DNA of 42,370 nt from JAZDCZ01 sp046757925 (lineage in GTDB: Bacteria > Gemmatimonadota > Gemmatimonadetes > Gemmatimonadales > GWC2-71-9), in contig JBHHZE010000029.1 of the NCBI GenBank assembly GCA_046757925.1, forward strand, positions 1 through 42,370. Direction: 5' to 3'. Shown piece by piece: positions 1 through 9,591 of this stretch; within the stretch, counting starts at the first letter, position 1, and every line of letters begins with the position of its first letter. Made by a program: the position numbers and the translations under genes. A model generated the notes under the pieces. That model was not told where the DNA came from and made no database searches. It saw only the letters and a list, made by a program, of their open reading frames with translations.

Positions 1-1645
1 CGATGCCTGCAACTCCAGTGAAGAGATTGGTTATCTGAAAAATCTCACCGGTCTCCATGTCGCGGCGGTAGACGTTGGATACTCCGTTTTGGTCGCTAAT
101 GAAGTACAGGCTGCTGCCATCGGGCGACCACTGAGGGTTGATGTGTTTGCCCTTGTCGAATGCCGGTATCTCTCTGATGGCGCCGGTCCTTGGATCCAGC
201 GATGCCAGCGTGTAGTTGCCGTACATCAAGCTCGAGAGTCCGGTCGTGAAGCGATCGGTCACGAACGCGATCTGCCGGCCATCGGGGGACCATACCGGGT
301 GCATGTCACCGTAGGCATCGTTGGTGAGTCGCCTGAGATCGTCCTCCTGCGTGTCGTAGATGAAGAGATCGGACAATCCACCGCTCAGCGCCGAGAACAC
401 GATGTACCGGCCGTCCGGTGACCAAGCAGGGTTGTATATCTCTCCCAAGTCGGGAAATATCTTTTCCTTGATAATCTTATTGTTGTCCGTATCCATGACC
501 GAGATTGACGGATGCCCCTTGCGTACGGCGGCAAACGTGAACTTGGTGCCATCGTGGCTCCACGAACCCGCCGAGTTTACGAATTGCAGCCCTTCGAAAT
601 GCGGGTCGAGCGAGGCCTTGACGATCTTTTTTTCTACCTTGCCGGTATGGGCATCGGAACGAAACATTTCGATCGCGAACAAGTCCTTCTCGGACAAGTA
701 CACGACATCATTGCCGTCGGGGCTGATGGCCGGCGAGATGTTGAAGGCACCGCTTCCAGTGGCCCGGCCCAGAATAGGTGTACCGAATGCGGATGCTCGG
801 TCGGTCTGGCTAACCAGTGGCTCTGCCGCTGCACGCATTTCGTCGTACCATTGTGACAGCAACGTGCTGGGCATCACGCGGAGCACCCGCTGAAACGCCG
901 CGGCAACACTTGGCGTGGTGCGGGTGGCCTTGAGGATGCGCCCGATGACGTCGTCACCCCAACGACCACCTATGTAGGCCCACAGAGCCTGGCCGTGTTG
1001 GTAGGGATGCAGGAAGCGCGGATCGGTGATTTCCTCTGGCGGTTTGTCTTGCGAGACCAGTGCCCGTATCCACATCGACGTCTCGGTATCGACCGGCCCG
1101 ACCGAGAGGTACTCCGCCATGCCTTCGACGAACCACAGCGGCATCCGCGCAGCACCGGGAACACCCGATATCAGCGTCCCGCCACCGTTGCCCGTGATGT
1201 CGAACTGAAATGCGTGCGTCAATTCGTGGCCGATGACGTGGTCGGTCTCCTTGAGCGGACCCAGCATGGGCAGGACAATGCGCCGCTTGAAGAGTTCCGT
1301 GACACCCTGGGTGCCCTCATCCTGTACGCCCTGTAGCGCGTTGGTTTGCTCAAAATGGGGATGGGAAGCGTAAACGATGAGCTTTTGGCGATCGCTCAGT
1401 TCGTGATCGAGCAGTCGTGACAGCCTCGCGTACCACCGCTCGGCGATGAGCGCAACGTACTCGACCTGGACCTCGGGATAGTAATAGATGTCAAAGTGCT
1501 CGGTCTTCAGTACCTTAAAATCGAAATCTTCGTATTGGACTTTGTTTCGACCAAAATATTGCGCTTGGGCGGCAGGTGCGGACAGCCCTAACGCTGCCGC
1601 GCCGACCACCAGGCTGAAGATCCACCGAGGCGATAATGGTCCCAT
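1..1645 (-). CDS. Secreted HEXXH metallopeptidase with C-terminal PD40/TolB-like beta-propeller (3' end outside window)
   Basis: The frame is open from an ATG at 1645 to the left edge (548 codons), so the C-terminus is missing. The first ~29 residues form a signal peptide (basic start, hydrophobic core, cut after AQA before QYFG), which predicts export. A zinc-peptidase motif HELTH lies at residues 140-144, and the segment WFVEGMAEY places a glutamate at about 174 as the likely third zinc ligand, as in gluzincins (peptidase MA clan). From about residue 300 there are repeated propeller blades with the WSPDG-type signature (near 308, 362, 406, 450 and 505), as in TolB/PD40 proteins. The fold combination is seen; the substrate is unknown. 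Proteins of this layout are often annotated only as Tol-biopolymer-like. A promoter-like sequence lies about 60 bp upstream. Confidence 0.85.
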   Translation of the reverse strand, partial: MGPLSPRWIFSLVVGAAALGLSAPAAQAQYFGRNKVQYEDFDFKVLKTEHFDIYYYPEVQVEYVALIAERWYARLSRLLDHELSDRQKLIVYASHPHFEQTNALQGVQDEGTQGVTELFKRRIVLPMLGPLKETDHVIGHELTHAFQFDITGNGGGTLISGVPGAARMPLWFVEGMAEYLSVGPVDTETSMWIRALVSQDKPPEEITDPRFLHPYQHGQALWAYIGGRWGDDVIGRILKATRTTPSVAAAFQRVLRVMPSTLLSQWYDEMRAAAEPLVSQTDRASAFGTPILGRATGSGAFNISPAISPDGNDVVYLSEKDLFAIEMFRSDAHTGKVEKKIVKASLDPHFEGLQFVNSAGSWSHDGTKFTFAAVRKGHPSISVMDTDNNKIIKEKIFPDLGEIYNPAWSPDGRYIVFSALSGGLSDLFIYDTQEDDLRRLTNDAYGDMHPVWSPDGRQIAFVTDRFTTGLSSLMYGNYTLASLDPRTGAIREIPAFDKGKHINPQWSPDGSSLYFISDQNGVSNVYRRDMETGEIFQITNLFTGVAGI

Positions 1646-1707
1646 CGAACTTGCCCCCCTTGGGCGCAGATTACCAAAACCTGTAAATAGCGTGGTGCCG
1701 TACGTAA

Positions 1708-1737
1708 ATCATACACTAAGACAGCCGGGAACGGCAA
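1708..1737 (-). promoter_or_regulatory. Putative sigma-70 type promoter of the peptidase/propeller gene
   Basis: On the minus strand TTGCCG (1737-1732) and TATGAT (1713-1708) are separated by 18 bases. They lie about 60 bp upstream of the ATG at 1645. Placement between divergent genes supports the call, but it rests on pattern match only. Confidence 0.35.
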
Positions 1738-1853
1738 AATGTTCCATGTCGAGACCGCATGCTGAGATGAGTTTAACTCCCGGAGAGCGAGACAGAAAGG
1801 GCGACCTCCGGGCGTGGTCGGGCTACCGTTTGTTGTATTAACTTCTGCGGCCA

Positions 1854-2867
1854 ATGGAACTCGATACTTTTCGGCCCGCGTGGTGGCTCAGGGGGCCTCA
1901 CGCCCAGACGTTGGGGGCGAGAATGTTGCGGTCCCGCTCCGGCATCGCACTAGAACGCGAGCGGATCGAGCTGCCGGACGGGGACTTCTTGGACCTCGAC
2001 TGGGCCCACTGCGTTACCGATGGTGTAACCGCCGATGGGCCCCTGGTCGTGGTGCTCCATGGCCTCGAGGGTTGCGCTAGGTCCAACTACGCTCTCGAAC
2101 TCTACCGCACCTTGGGAGCGCACGGTCTGCGGGCGGTTGGCCTCAACTTTCGATCTTGTAGCGGCGAACCCAACCGCCTGCCGCGGATGTATCACTCGGG
2201 TGAGACAGGCGATATTGCCTCGACGCTAGAGCTGCTGGCCGGTCGCAACGGCACGGCGCCTTTGGGGATCGTTGGGGTCTCACTGGGCGGCAATGCGCTA
2301 CTCAAGTATCTCGGCGAGCGAGGCGGCACCCGGAAGACACGAGTGACCGCCGCTGTCGCCGTCTCGGTTCCCTACGATCTGGCGGCCGGATCGGACCACA
2401 TCGAGCGCGGATTCTCCAAGTTCTACCGGATGTATCTCGTACACAGGCTCAGAAAGAAAATCCTCGCCAAGTCGACGATACTGGAAGGGCACATCGACGT
2501 TGGAAAGGCACTCAGGGCGCGGACCTTTCGGGAGTTCGACGATCGGGCTACGGCCCCGCTGCACGGCTTCAAGGATGCCGACGACTACTATGCCAGGTCC
2601 AGTGCCAGCCACTACCTTGGCCGGATCGACGTTCCTACCCTGCTGATCCATGCGCTCGACGATCCTTTTCTACCTGCGGGGTCGCTGCCCATCTACGAGG
2701 CGAAGCAGAATCCACACATCGAGATCTCGATCAGCGAGCGCGGGGGGCATATCGGGTTTGTGTCGGGCAAGCCGTGGGCACCGGTTTTCTGGGCGGAGCA
2801 ACGGGCCGCCGAGTTTTTGGCTGGGAAACTCAACCCCGATTGCGCTCGGTCTAGGAGCGAAGGGTAG
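1854..2867 (+). CDS. YheT-like alpha/beta hydrolase
   Basis: 337 residues, a usual length for the YheT/LABH group of alpha/beta-hydrolases, probably cytosolic carboxylesterases. Visible features are the oxyanion-side HG turn (VVVLHGLEG, ~66-74), the NFRSCSGE segment (~98-105) typical of this family, the nucleophile elbow GVSLGG with Ser143, an acid in HALDDPF (Asp269 or 270) and the catalytic His299 in GGHIGF. There is no signal peptide. The natural substrate is not known. Its TAG stop shares one base with the GTG of the next gene, so the two are probably translated together. The ATG at 1854 is the first start that gives the family N-terminus (FRPAWWLRGPHAQT). Confidence 0.88.
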   Translation: MELDTFRPAWWLRGPHAQTLGARMLRSRSGIALERERIELPDGDFLDLDWAHCVTDGVTADGPLVVVLHGLEGCARSNYALELYRTLGAHGLRAVGLNFRSCSGEPNRLPRMYHSGETGDIASTLELLAGRNGTAPLGIVGVSLGGNALLKYLGERGGTRKTRVTAAVAVSVPYDLAAGSDHIERGFSKFYRMYLVHRLRKKILAKSTILEGHIDVGKALRARTFREFDDRATAPLHGFKDADDYYARSSASHYLGRIDVPTLLIHALDDPFLPAGSLPIYEAKQNPHIEISISERGGHIGFVSGKPWAPVFWAEQRAAEFLAGKLNPDCARSRSEG

Positions 2868-3856
2868 TGGACCCGGTAACCCACACTCTCGTCGGAGCCG
2901 CGCTGGGAGAAGCGGGTCTCAAGCGCCGCAGCGCACTCGGTATGGCCACCTTGATGATCGGGGCCAACTTACCGGACATAGACATCGTATCGCTGGCGTG
3001 GGGTTCCGAGACCGCGTTGTGGTTCCGGCGCGGCATCACCCACGGGCTTCCGGCCGTAGTGCTACTGCCATTACTCCTCACTGCAGTGATGGTGTTGTGG
3101 GATCGATTGGCTCGGCACACGGTTGGCGCCGAACACCTGCCGGCGGTGCGGCCCGCTCAGGTCCTGCTCTTGGCGTTTCTCGCCGTTCTATCACATCCGC
3201 TGCTGGATTCGCTCAATGTATATGGGATGCGCTGGCTCATGCCGTTTTCCGGATCGTGGTTTTACGGGGACACTCTTTTCATCGCGGATCCGTGGGTGTG
3301 GGTGACCTTGGGCACAGGTGTCTATTTGGCCAGAAGGCGGAATAAGGAGGAATTGCCGCGACCCGTGCGCGGTAGCCGTCCGGCGGCGCTGGCGCTCATG
3401 GTGGTAGCGGTTTATGTAGCTCTCATGGCCGGTTCAAACTTGGCCGCCCGTAGCGTCATCAGGCGGACAGCGGCGGACCAGGGGATCCACCTCAGCAAGT
3501 TGATGGTGGCGCCGCTGCCGATCAATCCGTTTGTGCGGCGCGTGGTGCTGGAGGACGAAACGAGCTATCGAATTGGGCGCTTCAATTGGCTCTCGAGTCC
3601 CAACATGCGACTGGATGATTCTTCCTTGCCAAACTACCCTCCCGACCCACAGGCCGCAGCGGCGACCCGTGGCCCCAGACCACGAAAATTTCTCACCTGG
3701 GCCCGATTTCCCTTTTTCGTTGTCGTCAATGATGCCGCAGGTGCCACCGTGCGGATTGGAGACGCCAGGTATACCACCGATGCCGCCGGTTCCTGGGCCG
3801 TCACGGTGGTGCGGGTCGCTACGATGGGGGGACGGGGGCGCGGCCGGGACAACTGA
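2867..3856 (+). CDS. YdjM/DUF457-family membrane-bound metal-dependent hydrolase
   Basis: 329 residues starting at a GTG that overlaps the previous stop by one base. The N-terminus (DPVTHTLVGAALGEAG), then ANLPDID, the RRGITHGLPAVV segment and SHPLLDSLNVYG, form the conserved His/Asp pattern of the YdjM (LexA-regulated, pfam04307) family. Several hydrophobic segments between ~55 and 190 indicate an inner-membrane protein. The C-terminal third (from ~200) is a soluble extension, ending in a basic RGRGRD tail. The biochemical role of this family is poorly known. A second, shorter family member lies at 15419-15880. Confidence 0.85.
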   Translation: MDPVTHTLVGAALGEAGLKRRSALGMATLMIGANLPDIDIVSLAWGSETALWFRRGITHGLPAVVLLPLLLTAVMVLWDRLARHTVGAEHLPAVRPAQVLLLAFLAVLSHPLLDSLNVYGMRWLMPFSGSWFYGDTLFIADPWVWVTLGTGVYLARRRNKEELPRPVRGSRPAALALMVVAVYVALMAGSNLAARSVIRRTAADQGIHLSKLMVAPLPINPFVRRVVLEDETSYRIGRFNWLSSPNMRLDDSSLPNYPPDPQAAAATRGPRPRKFLTWARFPFFVVVNDAAGATVRIGDARYTTDAAGSWAVTVVRVATMGGRGRGRDN

Positions 3857-3873
3857 TCGGGTAGCAACCACAA

Positions 3874-3898
3874 GGGGCGGGAGGTAACCGCCCGCCCC
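3874..3898. terminator. GC-rich hairpin between convergent genes
   Basis: GGGGCGGG (3874-3881) and CCCGCCCC (3891-3898) can form a perfect 8-bp stem around a 9-base loop. It sits 18 bp after the YdjM-like stop and 26 bp from the end of the convergent gene at 3924, where a bidirectional terminator would be expected. There is no T-run, so factor-independent termination is uncertain. Confidence 0.5.
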
Positions 3899-3923
3899 AG
3901 CGCTCCGAGACCTACGATGTGTG

Positions 3924-4406
3924 CTAGTTGGAAGAGACGGTGACCGCCACTCGGCCCCAGGGTTCCGGATGACTGCGGTTGTGGCGCAGCACCGCCTGTT
4001 GGGCTGCCGACACCCCCGAGATAACCTCTCGTCGAAACTCGCTCGGGAGTTCGGTGGCTCCTTGCTCCAGGGTGACGGACGCCTGATAATCGTTCAGGAA
4101 GCACCTGCGGTCGGATGCTATGCCGTCCGGACGAGCCAGCATCCGATTGTGAACGATCTCGACATCCAGTCGAACGGCCTCGCGCCAGCGAAACAGGTTG
4201 GCCACCACCTGTCCCTGTCCGATGCCATCGGGAAATCTCAAGGGTGCGCGAAGTTTGATGTCGGTGCCTTCAGTCTCCAAGCACACCACTTGGTCTTCAC
4301 CAGACAGACGCTGGAGCAGATCCTCGACGGCGGGAAGGACACTCTCGATCGTCGCGTCGAGTTCCCGGCAAGTCGCCGGGACTGTACTGTCTATGCACCC
4401 GGTCAT
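3924..4406 (-). CDS. Uncharacterised 160-residue protein
   Basis: I do not recognise this family. The ATG at 4406 is preceded by a good ribosome site (TGGAGTGAG, about 5 bases before the start), which fixes the start. The protein appears soluble: there is no convincing signal peptide or membrane span, although a Cys lies at position 4. It holds four Cys (4, 13, and two later) and a central region with alternating hydrophobic/charged strands (VRLDVEIVHNRMLARPDG). It is transcribed alone, with a 213-bp upstream gap that holds the palindrome AGGGATCCCT (4439-4448) and an imperfect repeat of AAGTAATT (4431 and 4466). Codon use matches the neighbours, which supports a real gene. Confidence 0.6.
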   Translation of the reverse strand: MTGCIDSTVPATCRELDATIESVLPAVEDLLQRLSGEDQVVCLETEGTDIKLRAPLRFPDGIGQGQVVANLFRWREAVRLDVEIVHNRMLARPDGIASDRRCFLNDYQASVTLEQGATELPSEFRREVISGVSAAQQAVLRHNRSHPEPWGRVAVTVSSN

Positions 4407-4619
4407 GGCTCACTCCAGTTAATGGTGTCAAAGTAATTAGGGATCCCTCTGTGGTCCCTTGCCTAAAGTAATTGCTAGATCCGTGCCAAAGTTCCCCTCT
4501 CGATACGGTCGATCTTAACGTGTGAGCCACCATAGGGTTAACCGATCGCGTGATCTAGGTTTCGCATTCTAATCATCGGCAGATGTGCGGCAACCTGCAG
4601 TCTTGGCAATCACAACGCC

Positions 4620-7217
4620 CTACTTGTCCTCTTGGGAGGACGCCAGATTGGCATGCAGGATAGCGGCGGCGCGGAACACTGGATCCGCCGACTGCTCGAT
4701 CTTGAGGCGCAGGCGACTCGGGTAGTTTGGCCGCGCGGCCAAAAAGTCTCTTATCTGGGACGCGGCAGTTGGTGAGGAATAGCCCGCGAGCGTGGCGTCC
4801 AGCCAGCGCTTCGGAAAGAAGATGTCGCCGGTCTCCTGTATTTCCTCCAGCAAGACGAGACTGGGCCGGATGTACTTCTCTGACGCCCCATCCCGCAGCG
4901 GATGATGGAGGAACGACACGCCCGAGAGGACCCAGGGCTCGTGCTCTCTATTCTCGGCGTCTTTCAGGCTCTCGAAGAAAGCATCTCTCACGGATTGTTG
5001 CGGAGACAATGCCGGCCGTACGAACTGGAAGCGAGACTTGCGGTCGGGATTGTGAATGCGGCCGAGTTGCTGCGACAAGATCTCTTCTACATCCGGCACC
5101 CCGCGCAACGCCAGTTCTTCAGCAATGGTCGTGTAATTGCGTTCGGAAAGTGGAAGCCCTCGTATGGTTCTCTCGTGGTTCCATATTTCCCGTAGCCGTT
5201 CAACCCCCTCAAGAGTGAGTGTTATGGAGGCGTAGCCGTTGAAGTAGGCGGCTTTGAGGCTGGTGCTGCCGGCATTCCCCATGCTGTTCCACAGCAGTTG
5301 TTCCAGGGCGGGTGCCAATCTCGCGCGCTCGCCGGGTCGGGAGAACTGCCAATAGGCGGTTCTGATGTATCCCAATATACGCTGAACGATGAGTTCGTCT
5401 TGTTCGGCCGGCAGGGCGTGCATCGCCAGGCTAAGCAACGCTGCGGGAGTCACGTTCTGCTGCAGCATGTCATCCCACAGAGTGAGCCACGCGCCAGCCC
5501 TGGTGAGGGCGTCGGATATTTCGGAGATGTTCTGTAGCAGGTAGTCTCTGCTGCGCTCATCCAGTTCGAAGAGCCCGTATCCGTGGCCGTGTCCCGTGGC
5601 TAGCACGTAGAGCGGCGGTTCCCACCCGACAACGTCGGGCACGCCTACAGCTGCCGCGTTCAAGTGGAGGGGAACTCGCTCGACGTGATCTTGGTAGCCC
5701 AGCGTCAACTCCAGTCGTTGGTTCCAGATCTTTCCGGCTCCACTGGGATCTTGCTGTCTCACCTCCAGTGATCCGATCTTGCCCGACCGGTCGATCGCTA
5801 GATTGGTGGAGATCGTGGGACGGCCGGGTTCTTCGACCCACACGTTGCTCCAGGATGTCAGGTCTTCGTCGGTGCGACCGTCCATCCGGACTATCAAGTC
5901 GGGCCAGGTCGCGTTTCCGTATCGGAAGTCGGCTAGGTACAGCTGCAGGCCGTCCCTGAAGGCCTCCGCTCCGGTGAGTTGCTCCAACTGCTGCATGACG
6001 ATGGGCGCCTTCTGATAGATGATCGCGCCATACAACGTACCGGCGTCCTTGAGATTCTCGAGCGGCTGCCTTATGGGGTTTGCGCCGGCCGTTCGATCGA
6101 CCGCATAGGCGGCCGGATAGTGGGCTAGGAAGAACCTGAGTTCGTGGTCGATGCCGGGGAACGAGGGGTTCACGATCTTGGCGGCCATGAAGTTTGCGAA
6201 CACCTCCTTGGTCCACACGTCGTCGAACCAGTTCATGGTGACCATGTCACCAAACCACATGTGCGTTGTTTCATGGGATATCACACTGGCGCGGCCGAGC
6301 ATTTGATTCTGCGTCGCGGCCTCATCCAGCATCAAGCTGGACGAGCGGTAGTAGATCGCTCCGGGGTGTTCCATGCCACCGTACTGAAAGGCCGGCACGA
6401 GAACAAAATCGAACTTCCCGAACGGGTATGGCATGTTGGTATACTCTTCTAGCCAGGAGAGTGCGGCGGCATGGAGATCGAAGATCGCCTCCCTGTTGCG
6501 TGCAACCTTGCTGCGGTCGGTCTCGCGGTGATACATGTGCATCGTACGGCCGTTGCGTACCGCTGTCTCGACCATGAATTCACCAGCCGCGAAGGCGAAT
6601 TGGTAAGTGCTCAGTGGCTTGGTCTCGGCAAAGACGTGGGTGACTCTCCCCTCGGCCGTGTCGCTCGATACCAGCGCTCCGTTTGTGACAGCACGCCAGG
6701 ACTCCGGTGTTGTCAGAATCAGTTGGAATGTGGCTTTCAGGTTCGGCTGATCGAACGAGGGGAACAACGTCGCGGCGCGGTCTGGTACGAGGAGCGTGTA
6801 GAGAAAATCGGGATTGCGGTTGAGCGACAGGTCGCCCGCCAGGAATTCGATCTGGATCAGGTTCTGGCCGTTCTCGAACGCCCGGGCAGGGACAATTATG
6901 TGGCCGTTGGCCACCTCATAGTCGACCGGGTCGTTGAACACATGAACGCGGAGCACGTCCTCCGGCGCGGCACGGAAGTCGAGCACAACCGGCTGGGAGG
7001 CGTCACTCAGCGCAAAATGAATGGACTCCACACTGTTTATTCGCTCGTTCTTTGCCGCAGGTATCGAAAAGGAGAGTCCGTATCGCACATCTGAAATGAT
7101 TCGCTTCCGGTACTGTGCCAGGTCCCAAGACACACCAGGTGATGTGTCGGGCGCATTGGCACTGCACCCGGATATGACAGTCAGCAGAATCGGCACGAGT
7201 AACGAGGACTTCTTCAT
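4620..7217 (-). CDS. M1-family metallo-aminopeptidase, predicted lipoprotein
   Basis: 865 residues. The first 18 form a lipoprotein signal (MKKSS, hydrophobic core, lipobox ISGC with Cys18), so it should be anchored in the envelope facing the periplasm. The exopeptidase motif is GGMEH (280-284, in place of GAMEN). The zinc site is HETTH (315-319) with Glu338 in WTKE, the usual spacing for M1 enzymes such as PepN. The C-terminal ~400 residues are helical, ERAP1-C-like repeats. It probably removes N-terminal residues from peptides in the periplasm. It is transcribed alone, divergently from moaA. TTGACA at about 7274 on the minus strand could be a -35 box, but no good -10 follows. Confidence 0.92.
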   Translation of the reverse strand: MKKSSLLVPILLTVISGCSANAPDTSPGVSWDLAQYRKRIISDVRYGLSFSIPAAKNERINSVESIHFALSDASQPVVLDFRAAPEDVLRVHVFNDPVDYEVANGHIIVPARAFENGQNLIQIEFLAGDLSLNRNPDFLYTLLVPDRAATLFPSFDQPNLKATFQLILTTPESWRAVTNGALVSSDTAEGRVTHVFAETKPLSTYQFAFAAGEFMVETAVRNGRTMHMYHRETDRSKVARNREAIFDLHAAALSWLEEYTNMPYPFGKFDFVLVPAFQYGGMEHPGAIYYRSSSLMLDEAATQNQMLGRASVISHETTHMWFGDMVTMNWFDDVWTKEVFANFMAAKIVNPSFPGIDHELRFFLAHYPAAYAVDRTAGANPIRQPLENLKDAGTLYGAIIYQKAPIVMQQLEQLTGAEAFRDGLQLYLADFRYGNATWPDLIVRMDGRTDEDLTSWSNVWVEEPGRPTISTNLAIDRSGKIGSLEVRQQDPSGAGKIWNQRLELTLGYQDHVERVPLHLNAAAVGVPDVVGWEPPLYVLATGHGHGYGLFELDERSRDYLLQNISEISDALTRAGAWLTLWDDMLQQNVTPAALLSLAMHALPAEQDELIVQRILGYIRTAYWQFSRPGERARLAPALEQLLWNSMGNAGSTSLKAAYFNGYASITLTLEGVERLREIWNHERTIRGLPLSERNYTTIAEELALRGVPDVEEILSQQLGRIHNPDRKSRFQFVRPALSPQQSVRDAFFESLKDAENREHEPWVLSGVSFLHHPLRDGASEKYIRPSLVLLEEIQETGDIFFPKRWLDATLAGYSSPTAASQIRDFLAARPNYPSRLRLKIEQSADPVFRAAAILHANLASSQEDK

Positions 7218-7340
7218 AATCCACCGTCTGGATCAGTTTGGCACCGCTATGGTGGCCGCTCACGGGCGCGATGTCAACGCCTCAAAGTCATTTTGGGCCT
7301 ACCAAACTCTCAGCGCAGCATCTATGTTCCAGCCTGCGAA

Positions 7341-8390
7341 ATGGCTAAGAATACCGGTGGAAGTGGTGCCGTGGACCGGTTCGACCGGTCCCTCGGGAGT
7401 CTCCGGATGTCAGTTACCGACCGATGCAACATCAGGTGCGGCTACTGCATGCCGGAGGACGACTACGTATGGCTACCCCGTCAATCGCTCCTTACCTTCG
7501 AGGAATTGACCACGCTGGCACACGTCTTTGCCGATTGCGGGGTCAGCAAGATTCGGATCACGGGGGGCGAGCCGTTACTCCGCCAGAACCTGCCGGATCT
7601 CATCGAGCAGCTTCGCTCGGGCAATAGGTTCTCCGATATCGCGCTCACTACGAACGGCATACTGCTCGCGAGATTTGCGGCTTCCTTATTGGGGGCCGGA
7701 CTCAGCCGCGTCACGGTTAGTCTGGATACGCTCCAACCGGACAGGTTCACCGACTTCACGCGCAGCAATCGTCATGCTGACGTCATTGCGGGGATCGATG
7801 CAGCGGTCGACGTGGGCTTTCGGGATACCAAGTTGAACACGGTAGTCATTCGGGAATTCAATGACGACGAGTTGATCGACCTGATCGAGTTCTGCCGCGT
7901 TCGCTCCATGGAACCCAGGTTCATCGAATACATGGACGTCGGGGGAGCCACTCGCTGGTCGATGGATCAGGTCGTTTCGCGGGCGGAGATCCTGGACAGA
8001 CTGACCGCGCATTATGGCCAGGTGACCGCTGCACCGGCAGTGTCGGAAAGGGTGGCTCCCGCCGAATCGTTTGTGTTGTCCGACGGATTTCGCTTTGGTA
8101 TCATCGCATCCACTACGCAGCCGTTTTGCAGGGAGTGCGACCGCAGCCGGCTGACGGCCGACGGGATGTGGTTTCTCTGTCTCTATGCAACGGCCGGCGT
8201 CGATCTCAAGGAGATGCTGCGCGGAGGCAACTCGAGAGACGAGATAGCGGATGCGATTAGATCGGCCTGGCGCCAGAGAGCAGATCGTGGCGCAGAACGC
8301 CGTTTAGAGGAGAGTAGTCGGGGCGTGCTTTACCAGTTGGAGAGCTTACGAGCGAACCCTCATCGAGAGATGCATACGAGGGGAGGATAG
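7341..8390 (+). CDS. moaA: GTP 3',8-cyclase (molybdenum cofactor synthesis)
   Basis: Radical-SAM enzyme for the first step of molybdopterin synthesis. The SAM cluster motif is in SVTDRCNIRCGYCMP (Cys29, 33, 36 from the ATG at 7341), followed by RITGGEPLLR. The second, GTP-binding 4Fe-4S cluster is given by Cys263, Cys266 and Cys280 (FCREC...FLC). The protein ends in the Gly-Gly that MoaA requires for activity. The start is uncertain: ATG 7341 has a weak ribosome site, while GTG 7371 has GGAAG about 8 bases upstream and would begin at VDRFDRSLGSLR, closest to known MoaA N-termini. An upstream TTG at 7293 is less likely. No other molybdopterin genes are near; it leads a run into the transhydrogenase genes. 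Confidence 0.93.
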   Translation: MAKNTGGSGAVDRFDRSLGSLRMSVTDRCNIRCGYCMPEDDYVWLPRQSLLTFEELTTLAHVFADCGVSKIRITGGEPLLRQNLPDLIEQLRSGNRFSDIALTTNGILLARFAASLLGAGLSRVTVSLDTLQPDRFTDFTRSNRHADVIAGIDAAVDVGFRDTKLNTVVIREFNDDELIDLIEFCRVRSMEPRFIEYMDVGGATRWSMDQVVSRAEILDRLTAHYGQVTAAPAVSERVAPAESFVLSDGFRFGIIASTTQPFCRECDRSRLTADGMWFLCLYATAGVDLKEMLRGGNSRDEIADAIRSAWRQRADRGAERRLEESSRGVLYQLESLRANPHREMHTRGG

Positions 8391-8430
8391 TGGTTCAATT
8401 GATCTACAGTGACGATCGGGGGCTTGTGCA

Positions 8431-9588
8431 GTGATTGTTTCAGTTCCGAAAGAGGTGGTTCCTGGCGAAAGGCGAGTGGCACTGACACCCGATGTCGTAC
8501 GGCGCCTAGTCGGTGGCGGTTTGAGCGTTCGGGTAGAGCAGGGAGCCGGCATTCGGGCATCATTCCCGGATGAGACATATAAAGAGGCTGGTGCCGAGAT
8601 CGTGTCTGGTGCCGACAAGCTGTGGCAGGAGCCGGATATAGTGGTGAAGGTGCAACCACCTACCGCTGGAGCAGATGGCGGCCCGAACGAAACGGCGATG
8701 CTCGGATCGGGCAAGGTGCTTGTGGGCATGCTGCAGCCCTATTCCAACTGGGACGTTATATCGCAGCTCGCGACCAATGGGGTGACGGCGTTCGGTCTCG
8801 AGGTGCTTCCCCGAATCACCCGTGCACAACCGATGGACGTTTTGTCCTCGATGAGCACCGTGGCCGGTTACAAAGCGGTGCTCTTGGCCGCGGCTTCCTT
8901 GGGCCAGTTCTTCCCCATGTTGGTGACTGCGGCCGGCACGATCGTGCCCGCCAAAGTTTTCGTGCTGGGCGCGGGAGTTGCGGGCCTGCAAGCGATTGCC
9001 ACGGCGCGGCGGTTGGGTGCGGTCGTCAAGGCGTTCGACGTGAGGCCGGCGGTCAAGGAGCAGGTCGAGAGTTTGGGCGCAGCATTCGTCGCCGCCGAAG
9101 CCGTAACCGGCGAAGGTGAAGGGAGCGGTGGATACGCCAAGGAACTCTCGGAAGATCAACACGAGAAGGAATTGGAGCTCATAGCGGAGAACGTAGTGGA
9201 CGTAGACGTGGTGATTACTACGGCTCTGATACCCGGCAAGCCTGCGCCGCTGCTGATTACCGGCGAGATGGTGGCGTCCATGAAGCCCGGTTCGGTGATT
9301 GTGGACCTGGCGGCTGAAGCCGGTGGGAACTGTGAGGCTACCCGGCCGGGTGAGGATGTTGAGTCACACAATGTCTTGATCAAGGGTCCACTCAATCTCC
9401 CGTCCAGTATGCCGGCCGATGCCAGTCGAATGTATGCCAAGAACATATCGGCGTTCCTAGCTCACATCGCGAAGGATGGTGAAATCCAGCTGGATTTCGA
9501 CGACGAAATCACGCGAGGCACATGCGTCACACACGATGGCAACGTTATGCACGAAGGTATCAAGCAAGCTATAGATGAGAGGGGTTAA
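8431..9588 (+). CDS. pntAA: NAD(P) transhydrogenase, NAD-binding alpha-1 subunit
   Basis: 385 residues matching the split alpha-1 form of proton-translocating transhydrogenase (as in Rhodospirillum). The N-terminus IVSVPKEVVPGERRVALTP is the alanine-dehydrogenase/PNT signature, and the nucleotide fold shows VLGAGVAGLQAIATARRLGA near residue 180. This subunit binds NAD(H) in the cytosol and exchanges hydride with NADP(H) bound to PntB. GTG start at 8431 with a GGGGG tract about 7 bases upstream. It lies 40 bp after moaA and directly before pntAB. Confidence 0.95.
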   Translation: MIVSVPKEVVPGERRVALTPDVVRRLVGGGLSVRVEQGAGIRASFPDETYKEAGAEIVSGADKLWQEPDIVVKVQPPTAGADGGPNETAMLGSGKVLVGMLQPYSNWDVISQLATNGVTAFGLEVLPRITRAQPMDVLSSMSTVAGYKAVLLAAASLGQFFPMLVTAAGTIVPAKVFVLGAGVAGLQAIATARRLGAVVKAFDVRPAVKEQVESLGAAFVAAEAVTGEGEGSGGYAKELSEDQHEKELELIAENVVDVDVVITTALIPGKPAPLLITGEMVASMKPGSVIVDLAAEAGGNCEATRPGEDVESHNVLIKGPLNLPSSMPADASRMYAKNISAFLAHIAKDGEIQLDFDDEITRGTCVTHDGNVMHEGIKQAIDERG

Positions 9589-9591
9589 GTG

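Noticed and set aside
7268..7274. TTGACA as a promoter for the M1 aminopeptidase
   Set aside because: No acceptable -10 box at 16-18 bases; only the -35 matches.
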